From Setoptus koraiensis (Eukaryota > Arthropoda): 64,000 bases of DNA. Both the position numbers and the translations under genes were made by a program. Location: contig CM106585.1 of assembly GCA_048013815.1 (NCBI GenBank), positions 7,502,001-7,566,000 of the forward strand, given 5' to 3'. The notes under the pieces were generated by a model. It ran no database searches. It saw nothing but the letters and a program-made list of their open reading frames with translations, and was not told where the DNA came from. Below are positions 58,201 through 64,000 of this stretch, piece by piece (position 1 is the first letter of the stretch; each line of letters starts with the position of its first letter).

Positions 58201-58986
58201 ATCTAGGAGTAGTCCACTACAATCGTTGTCACACTGAATTGTGCGCGATTTGTTGTTCTGTAAATTCATATCAACATTAAATAACGCTCCCTCTACTTGA
58301 TCCATATGATATTTGGCTCTGATAAGTGTACGATCAAGGCCCGCCAAAACCAGTGAAAAGTCTTCTCTTGACACTGGTATGTCGCTCAATCTCAATTGTT
58401 GCTTGCCATTCTCGTCATCAATATTATTAATGTAGTACCAACCTGGCTCAGTCAATGGCATCTTTATAGTTTGATTGGTGTTCCATCCTGATGTCAGTTC
58501 GTCTGTTCTTAAAAGTTTGTAACCAATCCTCATATGCTTGTTCTGCGGTCCACCCTCCAACACGAGATCTGGCTCGTCAACAAATCTACCCGATGTGTCA
58601 CCACGCGTGACAATGTGATTGATTAAAAATTGAAGATCACCGCCGTAAGTGAAAATCTTCCATGAATAATACACTTCCGGTGCCTGCCAATAATAAGTGT
58701 TCACGGGCCAATTACTGACCTCATCGTTGGGTATGACCAAATGCCTATTGATGAAAGTCGGCTTATACTGGTTTATACCTGCTAGATCCACAATTTCCCA
58801 ATCTTCCACAGAGCGATTGTTGATGGCAACATTTTTTGCTAGACAATATTCGCCACCGTTGATTGTTAATATAATTGCTAGTGACAATATAATAGTTAAT
58901 AATGTAGACACAATAGTATTTTTTTGTTGACTAGCTGTTCGAATCTCGCGACATCCCCAATGAATATTGCTGTACTTTGAGTACAT
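55219..58986 (-). CDS. Short intronless laminin alpha-like chain
   Basis: A single 1255-codon frame with laminin alpha architecture but only about a third of normal length. Residues about 23-45 are a hydrophobic signal sequence or anchor. Residues about 95-235 match a laminin IV (L4) module (YYWQAPEVYYSWKIFTYGGD, DLVLEGG, GLDRTLIRAKYH). No laminin EGF-like repeats follow. The chain passes through a Cys pair (QCDNDCSGLLLDDL), the usual start of laminin domains II/I, into a coiled coil (about 255-830). Two laminin G domains follow (about 860-1040 and 1070-1235), each ending with the typical GCLYD/GCMKD cysteine pattern. Normal alpha chains have an N-terminal LN domain, many EGF modules and five LG domains. 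The chain could still trimerise with beta and gamma through the coiled coil. Confidence 0.85.
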   Translation of the reverse strand: MYSKYSNIHWGCREIRTASQQKNTIVSTLLTIILSLAIILTINGGEYCLAKNVAINNRSVEDWEIVDLAGINQYKPTFINRHLVIPNDEVSNWPVNTYYWQAPEVYYSWKIFTYGGDLQFLINHIVTRGDTSGRFVDEPDLVLEGGPQNKHMRIGYKLLRTDELTSGWNTNQTIKMPLTEPGWYYINNIDDENGKQQLRLSDIPVSREDFSLVLAGLDRTLIRAKYHMDQVEGALFNVDMNLQNNKSRTIQCDNDCSGLLLDDLDEIGLLFDEILRLVPELKNGPLKRLAYLQNRANKLAERLSKYLKVIDQGKELVDSYMLNFSQETIADILYLRAKELNSRAPNVVYEANQAKLLAEKTLNGILNDLWDRIRKTIKALNEHGFGPSGLSPSRIERILQESEMILRELKQRNFKPYLDDAERELRKAKALLERIRNLLIDPEKSAELLRRIEQLTKTLLEFSRIVQDQVLQPVQKSNDLVQEGRKKYQAILDLLKESGLRYNEGNKLIEDSKRLLEITKSCLAEESTYLDQLPRQLSDLNSSAHDLEERRSILSRLNPEYQKKYVDKCREHGDELLKKSKELDGLFNSTRDVADYAMKAANAYKLIVSSIKDAEKAARRAFDAAEKAYKQAVPDFDESLVDRAKESKRKSLELLEKAKKLRDQDLQRLSLELEKNRRIIEGLFDEVRNIALALDAINAGLKQLAGKDLYGQLQEIDRFLRKLLDRIADIHKRLQLLADLIYKTLLPQFERLSAGSQSSLGNLSLVLDKANRDLLQAIEYKLSSNETLKRLLKLEEKLDLDLDLLKRKIQLGHQESTSVHVSLMPSSDSSICTRSYFVPSVLSGAAGSGVNLGGFNIEQVTLIYSTHGQQDTDALLLFLGSKVNEDYLAVEMIDRHIRVIYNLGSYTPSGYQVLTHPRKLISNDNNLLDDELWYKIELNFTDDTARLSVKSVPHSKEIDTQEVRHPLHLSLPVSQLQTSPYGEANIHFYIGGLPSTGDSFVVPKQIESARLTGCLYDATLNGQQVGLWNFKTNQGCQGCMEGAQEPRDPATFSFSGIQSYALATQSRLYDPTRYMLSMNIRTTDQNSLVFLSISTQSHNYLAIQLKRGRLVYSVGKLTENNTVYVEHNMTTSKEYNNGRWFKITAEKELNQLVLSVDDEFKESVIDDKLQMLDMDLVFFGGVWPMLNKKTYTASTGLELESFTGCMKDIQIESTPVGLLRKQSYGVAIGCQDGQQITTTTRTKINVQYPLPVGRR

Positions 58987-59267
58987 TATTGAGAGGCGCT
59001 TGTAGAAATGGTAATAGGTGATTCAAAGTTTTTGTTTTAATTTATCCTTGTTTTATTTTGACGTTAATCTCAGTAAATTGAACTTTGCAGACCCCTCTCG
59101 ATACATTTTCTCTTGATTACGGCCTTTGTCATTGTATATTTGTATGATATATCAATAATAATGATTGTTTATTTACAAATTTTTGCTTAAATTATCATCT
59201 AAGAATCACTAAAACAAGACACATACTGAATTAACAATGCTCTAAGTCCAGATGTCGATCTTGGTGT
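58987..59267. other. Upstream region of the laminin-like gene
   Basis: About 280 bp, AT-rich, with no open frame of note. It should contain the promoter or an untranslated exon of the minus-strand laminin-like gene. Confidence 0.4.
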
Positions 59268-60257
59268 GTGCTAAAAGCATTGCTTGGACAAGCTAACATC
59301 TGCTGTCTCAACAAGTGTCGTTTCTAACTTTTATTCCAATCTCTGTGATAATCTTAAACAAATGCAAATCAATCAATGAAGATTCTTGATCATGAACAGG
59401 ATGGCCAGATCGATTGAGCTGTTTCTATCTCTAGTTATGGGGTAATGAAAGATACTGAGAAGGATTTTGAGCTTGGACAGTGGGGTCTTTTGCAGAGAGG
59501 CATATCATACTCAAATGCGCGTTAGGTTGGCTATTTAAGGATGGTGAGATAGTCATTGACGCCCACTCAATCCGGGCTTGCGTGAGGAAAAGAACTGATT
59601 CTTGAAGAAAATTCTCACTCTGGAGAAAAAAAATGCAGAGAAGAGATAATACTCTATTCTTGATTGGAATACTGTAAAAAGGGCTTTATTATTTATTATG
59701 GCCTAGGGAGATTCACAATTCAAAATGGAAAAACATAAAGCCAAATTCTACCATAATAGATTGGTGTAAGATGGGAAAAAATCGTAAATCTTTCTTCCAT
59801 AATTCAACCTGTCTCAGGTATTTGTCTATATTAGGTATTATCACTGAGCTTGATTCAGAACCATCTAAACAACTGGATTGAAACATGCTAAGAGCAATGA
59901 GATTGGATTGGATGCTAACACAACTTCTTTAGTTTTTTGGGTGCGTGGGCGAACATCCAATTGACGCAGGCTTAGGCGATGTAAAATAACGTTAAGAGTA
60001 GATCTGAAGTAGTAAGTCTGAAACTGTAGCTTTGAGCTTGGTTCGAACTATCGGATGATGGAAGTTTGATGAGCCTTAGAAATGTGTTTCACTTGTTATA
60101 TCATAAATGATGAAATAGTTCGAATGAAAGTGATGTGATGTTACAAAGATTCCTGTTGAACAAACTAACCTATTTTTGTGATTGTTGTTCATATGTCACA
60201 CCATGTATAATCCAGGGTTAAAATACAAGTTCTTGTCGAAACCTATCCAAGTAATTT
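59268..60257 (+). repeat. Direct repeat copy 1, abutting the scaffold gap
   Basis: These 990 bp are repeated at 60758-61748 in the same orientation, with about three differences (one single-base indel and two substitutions). Copy 1 ends exactly where the N run begins and copy 2 begins exactly where it ends. It contains the last ~20 codons of the caspase gene (60196-60257, minus strand), cut off by the gap. Confidence 0.97.
60196..60257 (-). pseudogene. Duplicated 3' fragment of the caspase last exon
   Basis: Identical to the end of the caspase exon at 61687-61803, including the stop codon. It is truncated by the assembly gap and is probably an assembly duplicate rather than a true pseudogene. 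Confidence 0.85.
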
Positions 60258-60757
60258 NNNNNNNNNNNNNNNNNNNNNNNNNNNNNNNNNNNNNNNNNNN
60301 NNNNNNNNNNNNNNNNNNNNNNNNNNNNNNNNNNNNNNNNNNNNNNNNNNNNNNNNNNNNNNNNNNNNNNNNNNNNNNNNNNNNNNNNNNNNNNNNNNNN
60401 NNNNNNNNNNNNNNNNNNNNNNNNNNNNNNNNNNNNNNNNNNNNNNNNNNNNNNNNNNNNNNNNNNNNNNNNNNNNNNNNNNNNNNNNNNNNNNNNNNNN
60501 NNNNNNNNNNNNNNNNNNNNNNNNNNNNNNNNNNNNNNNNNNNNNNNNNNNNNNNNNNNNNNNNNNNNNNNNNNNNNNNNNNNNNNNNNNNNNNNNNNNN
60601 NNNNNNNNNNNNNNNNNNNNNNNNNNNNNNNNNNNNNNNNNNNNNNNNNNNNNNNNNNNNNNNNNNNNNNNNNNNNNNNNNNNNNNNNNNNNNNNNNNNN
60701 NNNNNNNNNNNNNNNNNNNNNNNNNNNNNNNNNNNNNNNNNNNNNNNNNNNNNNNNN
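60258..60757. other. Assembly gap of 500 N
   Basis: Exactly 500 undetermined bases, a conventional scaffold gap length, so the true size is unknown. Confidence 1.
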
Positions 60758-61748
60758 GTGCTAAAAGCATTGCTTGGACAAGCTAACATCTGCTGTCTCA
60801 ACAAGTGTCGTTTCTAACTTTTATTCCAATCTCTGTGATAATCTTAAACAAATGCAAATCAATCAATGAAGATTCTTGATCATGAACAGGATGGCCAGAT
60901 CGATTGAGCTGTTTCTATCTCTAGTTATGGGGTAATGAAAGATACTGAGAAGGATTTTGAGCTTGGACAGTGGGGTCTTTTGCAGAGAGGCATATCATAC
61001 TCAAATGCGCGTTAGGTTGGCTATTTAAGGATGGTGAGATAGTCATTGACGCCCACTCAATCCGGGCTTGCGTGAGGAAAAAGAACTGATTCTTGAAGAA
61101 AATTCTCACTCTGGAGAAAAAAAATGCAGAGAAGAGATAATACTCTATTCTTGATTGGAATACTGTAAAAAGGGCTTTATTATTTATTATGGCCTAGGGA
61201 GATTCACAATTCAAAATGGAAAAACATAAAGCCAAATTCTACCATAATAGATTGGTGTAAGATGGGAAAAAATCGTAAATCTTTCTTCCATAATTCAACC
61301 TGTCTCAGGTATTTGTCTATATTAGGTATTATCACTGAGCTTGATTCAGAACCATCTAAACAACTGGATTGAAACATGCTAAGAGCAATGAGATTGGATT
61401 GGATGCTAACACAACTTCTTTAGTTTTTTGGGTGCGTGGGCGAACATCCAATTGACGCAGGCTTAGGCGATGTAAAATAACGTTAAGAGTAGATCTGAAG
61501 TAGTAAGTCTGAAACTGTAGCTTTGAGCTTGGTTCGAACTATCGGATGATGGAAGTTTGATGAGCCTTACAAATGTGTTTCACTTGTTATATCATAAATG
61601 ATGAAATAGTTCGAATGAAAGTGATGTGATGTTACAAAGATTTCTGTTGAACAAACTAACCTATTTTTGTGATTGTTGTTCATATGTCACACCATGTATA
61701 ATCCAGGGTTAAAATACAAGTTCTTGTCGAAACCTATCCAAGTAATTT
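60758..61748 (+). repeat. Direct repeat copy 2, abutting the scaffold gap
   Basis: Second copy of 59268-60257, continuing without a break into the intact caspase gene. It is otherwise non-coding. Confidence 0.97.
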
Positions 61749-63106
61749 CTATAACTTGCTTGTGGCCCTCCGCTGAAATTCTTTGCCGAACATCTTGACT
61801 CACCTGTTTAAATGAAAGGATGTTAACTATATTTGTATATGATCTGATTGTAATCTATTTCATGCATCTTCAATAATTGCTACTTACCATATTGATAATT
61901 TCCATTAAATGGTTTTTACAAGAATAGTTTCTAAGATGCATGGAAAGATACATACATAACCACGAGCCTGCATCTTCATTTCTGACGGACACAAAACCTA
62001 TGAGATAAGAGTTATAAGGATAAGTAAGTTTCCTCGCAATTATCAGCATCAGTCGATATGAGTTGAATACATACCAGGATTACAGGAGAAACACAGTAAC
62101 ATGTCTGTTCTAGTTGGTTGGAATTTCTCGTCAAGTTCTGATAATCTGCTGATCTTAGGTGAAGTGGGCATCGATGGCAAGAGTTGAGAGTACTGAGATT
62201 GTGGGGGTGACTCTGGTTGGGAATGGAACAAGCTAATGTCATGTTTTTTAACCCCGTAATCCGCCAGTCCTAAATGCGGAGAAAAATACAAAGAGAAATA
62301 GTTTCATAAGTGGCCCATCATGAATAAGTTGCTGAAGAGAGGAATGGCCTCTGTTGATTAGTAGGCCCAGCAATCATGTTCATACAACACTTACTTCCAC
62401 GACACGCTTGAACGATGAAAACTTTTGGTTTTCCAATCATTTGCTTGCACCTTTTGTTATCAAACATACTAATTATGTCATTGAGATCCATTTCGATTCC
62501 ATCGGTGCCATAAATAGCACTTTCCGTTCCATGGGACAGTAGTATGACAATGAGGGCGTCGTATTTTAGTTTGCATGAAGCGGAAGCTTGCATCAGAAAA
62601 CTCTTCATTTTATGTGAGGTAAGATCACGCATACATTGCACCTGAAATCCTAATTGATTGAACACATCGCTCAGCTGAGTGGCATCAATGTCTGATCCGC
62701 GCCTTTTCGGGAACATGTCACCCTCAAAGTTGACATTGTTGATAATTAAACAAGGTCCTCTAGGTTTTGAGGTCATTTTGTAGTCTAGTAAGGGATTTCT
62801 ATGCCAGATTTTGTTTAGTTTTACCTCAATTGGGTCATAGTTGCTTCGCTTTGACGGGTTCAGTAGTATGTCGCTATGTGTTCTTCGAATAGATCTAGGC
62901 TCAGTTAGAGGCGCGTTTTTGGTTGAAGTTGATGGGTTGCTTGACTGACTTTGGGTATTTTCTCCATCGTCGTCGAATGACAAAACCTTGAAAGGTTTCT
63001 TGTTTTTTATTGGAGATGGTGAGCAACGATCCGATATGCTAGTATGGGGTCTTTTGGCTGTGCGATCTATAACAGCGATCGACTTGGATCTCGACATATG
63101 CATCAT
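61687..63106 (-). CDS. Effector-type caspase
   Basis: Four exons, 62395-63106, 62075-62269, 61888-61997 and 61687-61803 (phases 1, 1 and 0), give 377 residues. The prodomain of about 90 residues is basic and Ser-rich with no CARD or DED. The large subunit has GPCLIINNVNF, RGSDIDATQL, the catalytic His in LLSHGTE and the catalytic Cys in QACRG (exon junction just after). A linker of about 40 residues contains Asp residues suitable for processing. The small subunit starts around DMLLCFSCNPG, with SVRNEDAGSW and the closing LYFNPG. The aromatic residue usually preceding RN (SWRN) is Val here. The conserved Arg of the S1 pocket is kept. The function would be cysteine protease cleavage after Asp in apoptosis. 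Confidence 0.92.
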
Positions 63107-64000
63107 TATTGTCTTGTTACGCTATTATGCGTTGTTTGGGAGATATTTAAAGTATTAATGTGGTCAAATCTAATTGTATTGTAAGCTGTTCGGCCAATGA
63201 TGAAGCTATAGATGGGTGTGGGCGAGACGTGTAGTGTTGAAAGAGCGGTTGTTGATATCAAGTGATATATTTTTTTGAGTGATTTCGAGACTTTTGAGAA
63301 TTGTAGTTTCAAAGGTGAAAGCTTGGTTTTGATACTGCTATGAAGTTGCGCGTTTCTGAAAGCTAAATAAGGCTCATTAACAATTATAAGTGGCGTTTTT
63401 CACTATTCTATGGCAACTAAAGTAATAATAATAATAACTATTTTGTGTCCCAACTGATCATTTATGCAAATTTAACAAGTGTGCCAAGCCGGTGAGTGCG
63501 CCTGTTCTGCTCCGTTCCACTATTGTAGCGATCGGCGTATGGTGAATGATAATAATAAATATCGATATTATCAAGTCCAACGCTGGCTCCAAAATAGATA
63601 TTTGGATAGAGATCCTATAATGTGTTGACGGTCATGACGAAATCAGTTGTTGATTGTCCATTATAAACAATAGACTACTAAATGGGTCACATATAAATAC
63701 GTGTCAAAGTAAAACTGGGCATTTGTTGTTGTGAGAATGTCTCTCACAAAAGTTGGCGAATTCAATGAAGTGATATATCAAATAATCAATTGGTGTTCTG
63801 TGAGTATCAACAAGTGGACATTACATTACATGGGTGGGTAATACAATGATGAAGACTAATATAACTTCATAATGGGTTGAGTGTGCGAGTGTTGGCAGTG
63901 CATTTAAATATATGCAAATACAATTATAAACAACAACAACAAAAGTGAAGTGATAATAATAATCAATACTACAGTGGTGCTACAGTCAACCGTTCACAGT
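63107..64000. other. Upstream region of the caspase gene, no supported gene
   Basis: About 900 bp, AT-rich, with no credible frame. It probably contains the caspase promoter or untranslated exons. Confidence 0.45.

Noticed and set aside
60030-60060. GGTTCGAAC box resembling a tRNA B-box (also in copy 2 near 61530)
   Set aside because: No A-box at proper spacing and no cloverleaf; not a tRNA.
60182-60817. Frames of about 200 codons spanning the N gap
   Set aside because: Artefacts of translating undetermined bases.

Overview
This is a eukaryotic nuclear scaffold. Genes are split by GT-AG introns. Most introns run about 75-125 bp (seryl-tRNA synthetase, protoporphyrinogen oxidase, ERGIC1, caspase), with longer ones in bruchpilot. 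Several long genes have no intron. The arthropod-style bruchpilot with long Gln-rich coiled coils, the compact layout and the short introns suggest a small-genome arthropod. A mite (Acari) is my best guess, from gene style only. No bacterial signatures, tRNA or rRNA genes were seen.

Layout. 1-3540 is mostly non-coding, with one orphan MYND zinc-finger exon. 3541-8104 (minus) is a large single-pass membrane protein with a Thr-rich ectodomain and a DIX-like (beta-grasp) domain in its long cytoplasmic tail. 10418-15086 is a near-symmetric palindrome, two ~2.3 kb arms around a 90-bp spacer. Each arm carries one intact, divergently transcribed copy of an unrecognised ~490-residue protein; this is the most unusual element of the window. 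15281-19028 (minus) is an unrecognised two-exon coiled-coil protein. 21093-29180 (minus) is bruchpilot/ELKS, the active-zone scaffold, followed by ~4 kb of microsatellite-rich DNA.

33094-44428 is a dense block: a small secreted helical protein, a LARGE-type xylosyl/glucuronyltransferase, protoporphyrinogen oxidase (haem synthesis), MgcRacGAP (cytokinesis), seryl-tRNA synthetase (plus strand) and MLX (a bHLH-Zip factor of sugar sensing). 45588-55141 (plus) holds pyruvate kinase, an SDR oxidoreductase, ERGIC1, a coiled-coil protein and a novel secreted protein. 55219-58986 (minus) is a remarkably short, intronless laminin alpha-like chain. The end holds an effector-type caspase (61687-63106, minus). 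Its 3' end is duplicated across a 500-N scaffold gap, almost certainly as an assembly overlap.

The genes are mostly unrelated housekeeping and developmental loci. Two loose functional pairings exist: LARGE and a laminin chain (basement-membrane adhesion), and MLX and pyruvate kinase (MLX partners regulate glycolytic genes in other animals). Neither pairing can be shown to be more than chance. Gene models are hand-spliced from ORFs and splice consensus; exon borders are given in each entry.
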